A DNA stretch of 64,000 nt, taken from SZUA-100 sp965248135. Its GTDB lineage: Bacteria > Pseudomonadota > Alphaproteobacteria > Rhizobiales > Rhizobiaceae. A program made the position numbers and the translations under genes. Location of the stretch: assembly GCA_965248135.1 (NCBI GenBank), contig CBDFIN010000012.1:1364001-1428000 (forward strand), written 5' to 3'. Shown in pieces: positions 27,004 to 35,945 of this stretch. Below the pieces are notes generated by a model. The model was given only the letters and a program-made list of their open reading frames with translations, made no database searches and had not been told where the DNA came from. The stretch's first letter is position 1. Every line of letters begins with the position of its first letter.

Positions 27004-27855
27004 ATGAAACTGCTTAGATTTGGCCCCGATGGGTTTGAAAAACCGGGTATCCTGGATGGCAATGGCAAGATTAGGGACCTGTCCGGTATTGTTACAGATA
27101 TTGCGGGCAAGACATTATCACCAGAGAATTTGACCGGGCTGTCACAAGTCGATCTTTCCTCATTACCACTGGTTGGTGACGATACTCGTTTGGGCCCGTG
27201 TGTTGCCGGCACCGGCAAGTTCATCTGCATTGGCATGAATTATGCCGACCACGCGGCGGAATCGGGAGCTGAAGTGCCGCCTGAGCCGGTAATTTTCATG
27301 AAAGCCACCTCAGCTATTTGCGGGCCCAACGATCCGGTGATCATTCCCAAGGATTCCAGGAAAACCGATTGGGAAGTTGAACTTGGCGTGGTCATTGGTA
27401 GCCGGGCAAAATATATCAGCGAAGAAGAAGCAATGGACTATGTGGCCGGCTATTGCCTGATCAACGATGTCTCGGAACGCACCTTTCAGATTGAACATGC
27501 GGGCCAGTGGACCAAGGGAAAATCCGCCGACAATTTCGGACCCGTTGGTCCATGGCTGGTGACCAAAGATGAAATCGCCGATCCGCAGAATATAGCGATG
27601 TGGTTGAGCGTCAATGGTGAGAAACGGCAAAACGGCTCGACCAGAACCATGGTCTATGGGGTGGCGCATTGTGTTTCATATCTCAGCCGGTTTATGAGCC
27701 TGCAACCCGGCGACATTATTTCAACCGGAACCCCGGCCGGCGTCGGCATGGGAATGAACCCGCCAACCTATCTGCAACCCGGCGATGTCATTGAACTTGG
27801 CATTGAGGGTCTGGGCATACAGCGCCAGGACGTCATTGCCGACCCGGAAGGGTAA
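27004..27855 (+). CDS. Fumarylacetoacetate hydrolase-family protein (2,4-diketo-3-deoxy-acid hydrolase-like)
   Basis: The 283-residue FAH-family enzyme starts MKLLRFGPDGFEKPGI and carries FICIGMNYADHAAESG, metal ligands in DWEVELGVVIG and YCLINDVSER, and the end motif STGTPAGVGMGMNPP. In the non-phosphorylative L-fucose or L-rhamnose route a homologue cleaves 2,4-diketo-3-deoxy acid to pyruvate and lactate. It directly follows the SDR. The start at 27004 fits family N-termini better than 26959. Confidence 0.85.
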   Translation: MKLLRFGPDGFEKPGILDGNGKIRDLSGIVTDIAGKTLSPENLTGLSQVDLSSLPLVGDDTRLGPCVAGTGKFICIGMNYADHAAESGAEVPPEPVIFMKATSAICGPNDPVIIPKDSRKTDWEVELGVVIGSRAKYISEEEAMDYVAGYCLINDVSERTFQIEHAGQWTKGKSADNFGPVGPWLVTKDEIADPQNIAMWLSVNGEKRQNGSTRTMVYGVAHCVSYLSRFMSLQPGDIISTGTPAGVGMGMNPPTYLQPGDVIELGIEGLGIQRQDVIADPEG

Positions 27856-27869
27856 TCAAGGGAGAAGAG

Positions 27870-27982
27870 ATGTGACCCCACTATTAGCTACTGACACCAA
27901 TGCCATAAATGTAGAAGCATTTGAAATTCTTGAAACTTTCCGTATGAAACAGGATCATTATCAACAACATTTCAGACAATGA
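27870..27982 (+). pseudogene. Remnant of the next operon gene
   Basis: Fifteen bases after the hydrolase stop a ribosome site (GGGAGAAGAG) leads into ATG immediately followed by TGA. In a neighbouring frame the next 35 codons (LLATDTNAINVEAFEILETF, then a charged tail) read like the C-terminus of a protein and end at 27982. The simplest reading is a gene of which only the start codon and tail remain. The family is not recognised. The rest up to 28094 shows nothing. Confidence 0.4.
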
Positions 27983-28094
27983 AAGCATGCCCTCACGCCG
28001 CCGCTTGTGGCCGTTAAGGCCAAGGCACGTATTGCGCCGCGTCAGCAAACGATTTTTCTACCATCATATGGGTCAATATTAACTTCCCTTGGTA

Positions 28095-29429
28095 TTAGTT
28101 ACGCATCGTTCCTGGAAGATAGAGCGACAATTGCGGCAAAGCCACGATGATGACGAGGCATACCAACATGGCCAGCCAAAACGGCAAAATGCCCTTGTAG
28201 ATATCCTGCATCGAAATGTCTGACACGCTTTTGACCACAAAAACATTCATGCCTACAGGCGGACTTATCAGCGCCATTTCGAGCACGATCACCATGATCA
28301 CTCCAAACCAGATGATCAGATCTGAAGGGGTAACGATGCCAAGCACATCAGCGATTCCAGATTGCTGGATGATGGGCAAGACAATCGGCAACACCAGCAC
28401 CATCATGGCAAATCCATCAAGAAAAGTGCCGAGGAAAATGAATACAGCCAACACCAGTGCTAATAGTACCAGCGGATTTAATTCCAGTTCGACCAGGCCG
28501 TCAGCCAGCGAAGCGGGTATTTGTGTGAGCGCCAAAAAAGGGGAAAATACACTTGCACCGATGATGATGAAATAGATCATCACGGAGGTTGAAACGGTCC
28601 GGAGCAAGGCATCGACAAAACCTTGCAAAGTGAATTCCTTGCGTCGTAGCGAGAATAAAAAGGCCAAAACGGCACCTACCGCCGCCGCTTCGACCGGGGT
28701 GAAAACGCCGCCATAAATGCCGCCGATAGATATGATGATTATCATCAGGATGGAGGTGCCGCGGATCAGGAACTTTATCCTGTCGGCAAAGCTGAATTTT
28801 TCTCCCGCGGGTCCAATGGCTGGGCGGATGAGGGTCAGTATCCAGATGGTGACCATAAAACAGCCGGAAAGAATCAGGCCCGGGATGACACCGGCTAGGA
28901 ACAACCGGCCGATCGATTCCTCGGTCAGGATTGCGTAGATGATAAACCCCGTTGATGGCGGGATTAAGATGCCGAGGGTGCCGCCCGCCGCAACCGATCC
29001 GGCAGCAAATTTTGCATCGTAGCCAAATCGCTTCATCTCGGGCAATGCCACCCGCCCGAGTGTTAACGCCGAGGCCACCGACGAACCGGACAGGGCGGCA
29101 AAACCGGTGCAACCCAAAATGGTTGCATGGGCCAGCCCGCCGCGAAAATGACCTATCCAGGCATAGGCGGTATTGTACAAATCACGGCTCATTCCCGAAG
29201 TGCTGGCAATATTGCCCATCAGCACAAACAGCGGAATAACCGTCAGCTCGACAAAGGTCAGCGTGCCCCAGCTTTCGGTGAACAGCGTCGAAACCGCCGC
29301 AGACCACGAATTCAACAGGGTTATCCCGGCCAACCCGGCGGCAATCATTGCAAAGGCAACCGGCACCCGCAGGGCCATCAGGACAAGCAATAACACCAAC
29401 CCGAAAACGCCTGTCGTTTCCGGGCTCAT
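28095..29429 (-). CDS. TRAP transporter large permease (DctM)
   Basis: DctM is the 12-helix channel subunit of sodium-driven TRAP transporters for carboxylates and related solutes. The 444-residue protein is hydrophobic throughout, with the typical ALRVPVAFAMIAAGLAGI opening, GFAALSGSSVASALTLGRVA and IPPSTGFIIYAILTEESIGR. Start at MSPETTG (29429), five bases after the small permease stop. The solute is unknown; the divergent operon suggests an acid used by the CoA-transferase and urocanase enzymes. Confidence 0.92.
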   Translation of the reverse strand: MSPETTGVFGLVLLLVLMALRVPVAFAMIAAGLAGITLLNSWSAAVSTLFTESWGTLTFVELTVIPLFVLMGNIASTSGMSRDLYNTAYAWIGHFRGGLAHATILGCTGFAALSGSSVASALTLGRVALPEMKRFGYDAKFAAGSVAAGGTLGILIPPSTGFIIYAILTEESIGRLFLAGVIPGLILSGCFMVTIWILTLIRPAIGPAGEKFSFADRIKFLIRGTSILMIIIISIGGIYGGVFTPVEAAAVGAVLAFLFSLRRKEFTLQGFVDALLRTVSTSVMIYFIIIGASVFSPFLALTQIPASLADGLVELELNPLVLLALVLAVFIFLGTFLDGFAMMVLVLPIVLPIIQQSGIADVLGIVTPSDLIIWFGVIMVIVLEMALISPPVGMNVFVVKSVSDISMQDIYKGILPFWLAMLVCLVIIVALPQLSLYLPGTMRN

Positions 29430-29434
29430 GCGGG

Positions 29435-29932
29435 CTAGTCCTTGTTTCGGTTGACGGTGGTCACTGGCGCCCGAAAGACCGAAAGGCACTCAACCAGCAA
29501 AATCATGGCGTGCAGGGCGCAGATGCCAAGAATCGTCAAGATGAACGGTTTGTGCGGCACAAAGATCATATTGGTTGCCTCGTTGAACAAAGTCGCATCC
29601 TGCGCAGCCTCTATCGCCCGCCAGGCGATCAGGCCAAAAATTCCTGCAACGGAAAATTTTACTAACAACGCCCGCACCAGTTCCAGCGGACGAAAGGCAA
29701 TGTTCTGGTACAAATCAACACTAATGTGCTCGCCAATCCGCCAGGTGTAAGGCGCGGCCAGCATTATGGTCAGCACCATGCCCATTTCGACAATATCCTG
29801 TCGTCCGCGCAGGGGTGAAGAAAAGAAATAGCGCAACAGCACATCATGAAATGTCACAACGACCAGGGTCGAAAGGACCAGCCCCGCAGCAATAGCCATC
29901 GCCTTGACAATACGATCAATGATTGCATCCAC
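29435..29932 (-). CDS. TRAP transporter small permease (DctQ)
   Basis: The four-helix DctQ subunit is recognised by VVTFHDVLLRYFF, the conserved HISVDLYQN segment and its place between DctP and DctM. I start it at a GTG at 29932; the frame is open up to a TTG at 29989, which would add 19 polar residues. It is about 165 residues, normal for the family. Confidence 0.82.
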   Translation of the reverse strand: MDAIIDRIVKAMAIAAGLVLSTLVVVTFHDVLLRYFFSSPLRGRQDIVEMGMVLTIMLAAPYTWRIGEHISVDLYQNIAFRPLELVRALLVKFSVAGIFGLIAWRAIEAAQDATLFNEATNMIFVPHKPFILTILGICALHAMILLVECLSVFRAPVTTVNRNKD

Positions 29933-29996
29933 GCCACGAAGCCTTTGCCTTTGATTGAACGGCCCCCGGGTGAAATCCTGGGGCCGCAATTTTTTG

Positions 29997-31007
29997 TTAT
30001 TTCATCATGTCGGCTATAATTTCAGTTGCCGCAAGACCTTTTGCGTCAAACTCGGCCTTTAGTTTTTCGACTGCAGCAACAGCCTTCGCTTCGAAGGTAG
30101 CACGCGCTTCAGCAGACAGGACAATCGTTTCGGCGCCCGCTTTTTTGGCAAACTTGCCCAATGCGATTTGGCCGAATTTTGCCAGGCCGGCCGCCGAGCG
30201 CTGGGAAATATCGAGCCCGGTGAGGCTATCTAAAGCAGCGCGATCCTTGTCGCTAAGCTCATTATAGGCATCCGCATTGGCAACCAGAAAGATTGTCGTC
30301 GGCATTTCCGGCAAATTGGTAGTGACGTATTTTGTCGTTTCGATCAGCTTGAAAATAAGCAGTGAATCGGAGCCCATTAAAGCGCCGTCAACGACACCCG
30401 TATTCATTGCCGTATAGACCTTGTTGGCCGGCATCGGCACCGGCGTGGCGCCATAGGCCTCAATCACCACAGCGGCAGAAGATGAAGCAACACGCATTTT
30501 AAGGCCCACCAGATCCTCAAGTTTGCGCACCGGTTTGTCGCGCATCATAAATACCGCCGGCGGCGTCACAAACAGCGCCAACGGCACGGTCTTCTTGAAT
30601 TCGCCGCGCAAGTGCTTGTCCATAACCTTCCACAATTTGGCGGTTGCATCCTCGTGCCCGTGGGAAACGCCTGGCAATTCCACCAACAGTGTTTTGGGAA
30701 ATATTGACGATGTGTAGCCAGGCAACCCATAGGTGATTTCGGCGATGCGCGACACGGCGCGCTTATATTGCTCGACCGGTCCTTTGCCAAGTTCGCCAGA
30801 TGGATAGATCTTGATCTTGGTCGATCCGCCGGTTGCCGCGTCAAGGTCGGTGGCAAGTTTTTCAAAGATCGGTTTGTGCAGAATATAGATTGGCGGCACA
30901 AAACTGGCCAATTTTAGCACATTTTCAGCGGCAGCACCGAATGTTGTTCCCATGAGCGCCGAAGCAGCAACCGTGCCGGCGATAAATGTCCTACTCAGTA
31001 CATCCAT
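29997..31007 (-). CDS. TRAP transporter substrate-binding protein (DctP)
   Basis: The 336-residue periplasmic protein has a signal peptide (residues 1-26, ending FGAAA), the DctP-type KIYPSGELGKGPVEQYKRAV, and LEDLVGLKMRVASS with the Arg that usually binds a substrate carboxylate. It leads the TRAP operon and is transcribed away from the IclR regulator, so the regulator probably controls both sides. The carboxylate ligand is not known; imidazole or aromatic acids are possible given the neighbours. Confidence 0.9.
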   Translation of the reverse strand: MDVLSRTFIAGTVAASALMGTTFGAAAENVLKLASFVPPIYILHKPIFEKLATDLDAATGGSTKIKIYPSGELGKGPVEQYKRAVSRIAEITYGLPGYTSSIFPKTLLVELPGVSHGHEDATAKLWKVMDKHLRGEFKKTVPLALFVTPPAVFMMRDKPVRKLEDLVGLKMRVASSSAAVVIEAYGATPVPMPANKVYTAMNTGVVDGALMGSDSLLIFKLIETTKYVTTNLPEMPTTIFLVANADAYNELSDKDRAALDSLTGLDISQRSAAGLAKFGQIALGKFAKKAGAETIVLSAEARATFEAKAVAAVEKLKAEFDAKGLAATEIIADMMK

Positions 31008-31052
31008 GAACTCTCTCCCTGCGATGTTTTTTGGATCAATTGGTAAATTACT

Positions 31053-31090
31053 ATTCCAAAATATGGGACAATGCAATATATATTGGGACA
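31053..31090. promoter_or_regulatory. Candidate IclR operators between dctP and the regulator gene
   Basis: The 82-base divergent gap holds ATATGGGACAATG and, 16 bases on, ATATTGGGACATG, a direct repeat of an ATAT-GGGACA core; the first also has an inverted partner (ATTCCAAAATATGGGA). The second runs into the regulator start codon. This pattern suits a regulator that represses itself and the TRAP genes. It is inferred from sequence symmetry only. Confidence 0.45.
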
Positions 31091-31911
31091 TGACCAAGCG
31101 AGTATTGGATATTCCACCGCAACCGGGCGTAGGTCTGGTGCAGAAAACGCTGCAAATTCTCGATCTATTTCAGCGGGAGGCGCCCACATGGTCGCAAACG
31201 GAAATCTCCCGCACCACCGGCATGCCGAAATCGACCGTAAACAGGCTGGTCAAGTTCCTGACCGATCGAGGCTACTTAACCGTGCTTGAGGGAAGAAATC
31301 GCTATGCCCTTGGTCCAGCATCAATTGATCTCGGCCGCCGCGCTGCTGCGTTATTTGATTTTCGCGGCACCTGCCGCCCGACGCTTGAAAAACTGTCACG
31401 AGATACTAGCGAAACCGTCATTTTGACTTCCGTCATCAGCTCCGGCAACGCGGTGCGCTGTGTCGACCAGATCGAGAGCACCCACGAGGGGTTGCGCGTT
31501 TTTGAACACATTGGCAGTCTGTTTCCACTGCATGCCGGAGCTTCGCCCAAGGCCGTGCTTGCAGTTCTGGGTGAAGACGAATTTGAACAATATGTTTCGC
31601 GGCCATTGACGTCGCTTGCCGATCAATCGGTGATAGACACTGGTAAATTGCGCCGCGAAATTGCCGACACGGTCAAACGCGGCTATGCCGTTTCTCACGG
31701 CGAAACCTATCAGGGTGTTGTCGGCATCGCTGCGGCTTTTTTCTGGAACATTCAAAGGCCGGCCGGCAGCATTGCAGTTGCCCTGCCTGAACATCGCGCA
31801 ACGGCTGAAACGATTGAACGCATCGGTGCCTGTTTGAAGATATCAGCAGAAGATATCAATGCCAAGCTCATGGTCGAGGCGGCCCCATCAAGGGTTCGGG
31901 AGGCGTCGTGA
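31090..31911 (+). CDS. IclR-family transcriptional regulator
   Basis: The 273-residue protein has an N-terminal winged helix (LVQKTLQILDLFQREAPTWS, then SRTTGMPKSTVNRLVKFL) and an IclR effector domain (RDTSETVILTSV..., RGYAVSHGETYQGVVGIAAAF). Start ATG at 31090 is preferred because earlier codons overlap the dctP region and have no family match. Its stop overlaps the next start (TGATG), so it is cotranscribed with the oxidoreductase, CoA-transferase and urocanase it probably regulates. Confidence 0.9.
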   Translation: MTKRVLDIPPQPGVGLVQKTLQILDLFQREAPTWSQTEISRTTGMPKSTVNRLVKFLTDRGYLTVLEGRNRYALGPASIDLGRRAAALFDFRGTCRPTLEKLSRDTSETVILTSVISSGNAVRCVDQIESTHEGLRVFEHIGSLFPLHAGASPKAVLAVLGEDEFEQYVSRPLTSLADQSVIDTGKLRREIADTVKRGYAVSHGETYQGVVGIAAAFFWNIQRPAGSIAVALPEHRATAETIERIGACLKISAEDINAKLMVEAAPSRVREAS

Positions 31912-32891
31912 TGCGGGCGTGGGTCTCAGGCAAGGATCCGGCAATCGGGGCGCTGCGTATTGAGGACGTTGAAAAACCGGTTGCAGTAGATAACTTCATG
32001 CTGGTGCGAGTGAGCCATGCTGCGCTGAACTATTCAGATCTGCTGATGATCGCTGACCAGTACCAGGTGCGCCCGCCCCGCCCGTTTGTTCCTGGACAAG
32101 AGATCGTCGGCGTGGTGCAAAATACTATCGGCGGGTCAATTTTCAAACCTGGCGACAGGATAGCCAGTAAGGTTTTATGGGGCGGTTTTGCCGACTTTGT
32201 GCTGGTGCGCGAGGACATGGCCGTTCGGGTGCCTGAAAACTTCCGCCAGGCCGAAGCAGCCGCATTACCGGTCTCTTATATCACCGCGCTGGTGGCGCTT
32301 GATCATTGTGCCGCAATAAAGCCTGGCGACACGGTTTTGATACATGCCGCAGCCGGCGGAGTCGGGCTGGCGGCAGTGGAAGTCGCGGCGGCGCGCGGTG
32401 CTACGGTTATTGCAACGGCGGGGAGCCAGCAGCGGCTCGATGTCGCGTGTGCCCACGGTGCCCGCAACGGGATAAATTACCGCGACGAAAACTGGGTCGA
32501 GAAGATCAAGGAACTGACCGGTGGTCTTGGGGCCAACATCATTGTTGATCCGGTCGGTGGAGAGATTGGAGAAAAAAGCCTGCACTGCATTGCCGTGGAC
32601 GGCAAACTGTTGATTGTCGGATTTTCGTCCGGCCACATGCCGCAACTGGCGCCGCACCGGCTGCTGCTAAAACGCGCATCGGCCATCGGCGTATATTGGA
32701 ACCACGACACCGATCAGGAAATGTTGGCGGCAACCACCAAAGCGCTGGAAGCGCTCATCGACGCCGGAAAAATCAACCCACAGATCGATGATCGCTACGG
32801 CTTTGTTGATCTGCCAAAGGCGCTGGATGATCTGGCTAATCGCCGGGTTGCCGGCAAAATGATCTTGCGCATGACCAGCGGGGATAGCTGA
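31911..32891 (+). CDS. NADPH:quinone oxidoreductase-like MDR enzyme
   Basis: The 326-residue medium-chain reductase has the GroES-like N-terminal half (FVPGQEIVGVV) and a Rossmann half with the NADPH site HAAAGGVGLAAVEVAAARGA. The Cys and His zinc ligands are absent, as in the quinone oxidoreductase/enoyl reductase subgroup. It overlaps both neighbours by a TGATG. In this operon it could reduce an enoyl-CoA or similar double bond; that is an inference. Confidence 0.85.
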   Translation: MRAWVSGKDPAIGALRIEDVEKPVAVDNFMLVRVSHAALNYSDLLMIADQYQVRPPRPFVPGQEIVGVVQNTIGGSIFKPGDRIASKVLWGGFADFVLVREDMAVRVPENFRQAEAAALPVSYITALVALDHCAAIKPGDTVLIHAAAGGVGLAAVEVAAARGATVIATAGSQQRLDVACAHGARNGINYRDENWVEKIKELTGGLGANIIVDPVGGEIGEKSLHCIAVDGKLLIVGFSSGHMPQLAPHRLLLKRASAIGVYWNHDTDQEMLAATTKALEALIDAGKINPQIDDRYGFVDLPKALDDLANRRVAGKMILRMTSGDS

Positions 32892-34096
32892 TGAGCGATG
32901 CAAAATCCGAAAGCGGTCTGTTGAGCGGCATCCGCATTCTCGATCTGTCGCGGGTGATGTCGGGGCCGTACTGCACCTCGATGCTGTCTGATCTGGGGGC
33001 GGAAGTGATCAAGATCGAGATGCCTGAATATGGCGATGAGGCGCGGTCTTTCGGCCCCTATATTGACGGTGAAAGCACCTATTTCATCCTGCTGAACCGT
33101 AACAAGAAAAGCGTGACGGTTAATTTGAAAACCGCCGAGGGGCGCGCTATCATCACTTCTTTGATCCCCAAATGCGATGTGCTTGTGGAGAACTTTCGCC
33201 CCGGGGTGATGACCCGGCTTGGGTTAGATGAAGTCAGTGTCAGGGCGCTCAACCCGGGCATCATCTACACCAGTATTTCCGGCTTCGGGCAGCAAAGTCC
33301 GCTGCAAGACTGGCCGGCTTTTGATCTTGTCATTCAGGCCATGAGTGGGCTGATGAGCCTGACCGGTCCGCGCGGCGGTCCACCGACGGCGGTGGGAGAA
33401 TCGATCGCAGATGTCTGTACCGGAATGTTCGCCGCCTTTGGCACGGTTGCAGCGCTGTTCGACCGGGAGCGCACCGGCAACGGCAGGCACGTTGATGTCG
33501 CTATGCTGGATGCGATGATGGCGATGCAGTTGACCGGGTTGGCGCGTCAACTATACAGCGACGATACGCCGAGACCGGCCGGCAATCGTCATCCGGTGAC
33601 CTATCCGGTCGACAGTTTTCCGACCCTGGACGGCGATATCGTCATGGTGTGCTTTTCCGACCGGCTGTTTGGTTCTCTCGGCGAGCTGATAGGACAGCCT
33701 GAGCTTGCCACCGACACCCGTTTTAAAGACAACGCGGCGCGCAATGAAAACGAGCAGTTACTGCGCGACAAAATCGCCGCATGGACCGCGACATTGAGCC
33801 AGGATGCCGCAATCGGGTTGCTGCTTTCCAAGGGCATACCAGCAGCGCCGGTGTGGGATCTAAAACAACTGGTATCGTCGGACCATGTGACCAGCCGCGC
33901 ATTGATAGAACAAGGCCGGCACAGCAAGTTGGGGGAGATCCCGCTGGTGCCACAGCCGATAAAGTTTTCCGACTCAAGCAGAACGCAAAGCAACACGTCA
34001 CCGACGTTGGGCGAAAATACCGATGAGGTTTTGGGCGCGATGTCCGGCCTTTCGGACGATGAGATAAAAGCGCTTAGGGCAAGCAAGATCATCTGA
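32891..34096 (+). CDS. Family III CoA-transferase (CaiB/BaiF)
   Basis: The 401-residue intact protein shows the family opening GIRILDLSRVMSGPYCTSML, LGAEVIKIEMPEYGDEAR, NKKSVTVNLKT, and ESIADVCTGMFAAFGT with the Asp that forms the acyl-anhydride. These enzymes move CoA between carboxylic acids. It overlaps the reductase gene and is 10 bases from the urocanase, implying that the imported acid is handled as a CoA thioester. The acid itself is not identified. Confidence 0.9.
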   Translation: MSDAKSESGLLSGIRILDLSRVMSGPYCTSMLSDLGAEVIKIEMPEYGDEARSFGPYIDGESTYFILLNRNKKSVTVNLKTAEGRAIITSLIPKCDVLVENFRPGVMTRLGLDEVSVRALNPGIIYTSISGFGQQSPLQDWPAFDLVIQAMSGLMSLTGPRGGPPTAVGESIADVCTGMFAAFGTVAALFDRERTGNGRHVDVAMLDAMMAMQLTGLARQLYSDDTPRPAGNRHPVTYPVDSFPTLDGDIVMVCFSDRLFGSLGELIGQPELATDTRFKDNAARNENEQLLRDKIAAWTATLSQDAAIGLLLSKGIPAAPVWDLKQLVSSDHVTSRALIEQGRHSKLGEIPLVPQPIKFSDSSRTQSNTSPTLGENTDEVLGAMSGLSDDEIKALRASKII

Positions 34097-34106
34097 GGAA
34101 TATTCC

Positions 34107-35762
34107 ATGGGCTTCACCAGAAAAAATAGCCGCGTGATCAAAGCGCCAACCGGCCTGGAACTGAATGCAAAGAGCTGGCATACCGAAGCGCCTTTGCGTT
34201 TGCTGATGAACAATCTCGATCCCGACGTGGCCGAACGACCCGATGAACTGGTGGTATATGGTGGCATTGGTCGTGCGGCGCGCAACTGGGAATGCTTCGA
34301 TGCGATGCTTGAGACGCTGAAGCAATTGGAAGGCGACGAGACGCTTTTGGTGCAATCCGGCAAGCCGGTCGGGGTGTTCAAAACCCACCGCATGGCGCCA
34401 CGGGTTTTGATCGCCAACGGCAACATTGTGCCTCACTGGGCGACCTGGGAGAAATTCGATGAGCTCGACCGGCTGGGCCTGACCATGTATGGCCAGATGA
34501 CCGCCGGATCGTGGATATATATTGGCTCGCAGGGAATTGTACAGGGAACCTATGAGACCTTTGCCGCCATCGGGCGGCGCCATTTTGACGGTGAAGTGGC
34601 CGGCAAACTGGTGGTAACGGGTGGTTTGGGTGGCATGGGCGGTGCACAGCCGCTGGCCGCCACGATGGCAGGTTTTAACGCGCTGGTGGTCGAATGCCAG
34701 CGGCAAAAGATCGATTTCCGCATCCGTACCGGCTACCTGGCAAAATCGGCCGAGACGCTTGATGAAGCGCTATCGCTTGTCGAAAACGCCTCACAACCGG
34801 TCTCGGTGGGCCTTGTCGGCAATGTCGTCGACGTATTGGAGGCGCTCGAAAAGCGTGGTGTTACGCCTGAGGTGGTAACCGATCAGACCTCGGCCCACGA
34901 CCCGGTAAACGGCTACTTGCCGCAGGGCTGGAGTGTTTCCGATTGGGAAGACCAGCGCGAACGAGACCCGGCTGCGGTATCGCGGGCCGCAAAGAAATCC
35001 ATGGCCCATCATGTTGCGCTGATGAATGGGTTTAAGGCAAAGGGGTCTGTTGTGCTGGAATATGGCAACAATCTGCGTGCCATGGCCGAAGAAGCAGGGG
35101 CAAAAGATGCATTCGGTTTTCCGGGATTTGTCGAGGCCTATGTCCGGCCGTTATTTTGCGAAGGCAAGGGGCCCTTTCGCTGGGTCGCTTTGTCCGGCGA
35201 CCCGGAAGATATTTACAAGACCGACGCAAAGGTGCGTGAATTAATGCCGAACGATACTTTCCTGCACAATTGGCTGGACAAGGCGAGGAAGCACATTCGC
35301 TTTCAGGGTCTTCCGGCGCGCATTTGCTGGGTGGGACTGGGCGACAGGCACCGGCTTGGCCTGGCGTTCAACGACATGGTTTGCAGCGGTGAACTAAGCG
35401 CACCGGTCGTCATTGGTCGTGATCATATGGATTCTGGATCGGTCGCCAGCCCCAATCGCGAGACCGAGGGCATGAAAGATGGTTCAGACACGGTTTCCGA
35501 TTGGCCGATTCTCAACGCCCTTTTGAATGTCGCCAATGGCGCAACCTGGGTTTCCTTCCACCATGGCGGCGGAATGGGCATGGGCTATTCGCAACATGCA
35601 GGCATTGCCATTCTTGCAGACGGCAGTGCCGAGGCCGGCGAAATCATTGCCCGCACCTTATGGAACGACCCGGCAAGCGGCGTTATGCGACATGCCGATG
35701 CGGGCTACGAAACGGCCGTCGAATGTGCTGCAAGACACCGGCTTAATCTGCCGATGTCCTGA
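34107..35762 (+). CDS. hutU: Urocanate hydratase-like protein
   Basis: Urocanase uses tightly bound NAD+ to hydrate urocanate to imidazolone propionate. The 551-residue protein has the family landmarks: WEKFDELDRLGLTMYGQMTA, the NAD loop VTGGLGGMGGAQPLAATMAG, the active-site Cys407 in PARICWVGLG, and RDHMDSGSVASPNRETEGMK. The length is normal. No hutH, hutI or hutG is near; the gene ends an IclR-reductase-CoA-transferase operon. It may therefore act on urocanate from another route or on a related imidazole acid. Confidence 0.93.
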   Translation: MGFTRKNSRVIKAPTGLELNAKSWHTEAPLRLLMNNLDPDVAERPDELVVYGGIGRAARNWECFDAMLETLKQLEGDETLLVQSGKPVGVFKTHRMAPRVLIANGNIVPHWATWEKFDELDRLGLTMYGQMTAGSWIYIGSQGIVQGTYETFAAIGRRHFDGEVAGKLVVTGGLGGMGGAQPLAATMAGFNALVVECQRQKIDFRIRTGYLAKSAETLDEALSLVENASQPVSVGLVGNVVDVLEALEKRGVTPEVVTDQTSAHDPVNGYLPQGWSVSDWEDQRERDPAAVSRAAKKSMAHHVALMNGFKAKGSVVLEYGNNLRAMAEEAGAKDAFGFPGFVEAYVRPLFCEGKGPFRWVALSGDPEDIYKTDAKVRELMPNDTFLHNWLDKARKHIRFQGLPARICWVGLGDRHRLGLAFNDMVCSGELSAPVVIGRDHMDSGSVASPNRETEGMKDGSDTVSDWPILNALLNVANGATWVSFHHGGGMGMGYSQHAGIAILADGSAEAGEIIARTLWNDPASGVMRHADAGYETAVECAARHRLNLPMS

Positions 35763-35945
35763 TCCGACATCTTTTTCAAGAAGGTAACGCCGCGTGCGCC
35801 AAAAACCACAGTGCCATCAAACTATTTGCTGACATCATGACAGATAAACTTTTGTAAAGCGCCTTGAAACGCCGGTTTGACAACCCTAGGTCAAGAACAG
35901 GCAGCCAAGTCGCTGCACCAGCTAATAAAAGGGGTGAACGACACC

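Noticed and set aside
27886..27901. Bases resembling the IS1202-type element end (CTATTAGCTACTGACA)
   Set aside because: The bases read naturally as codons of the remnant protein (LLATD), there is no second subterminal block, and the match is only about 15 bases.
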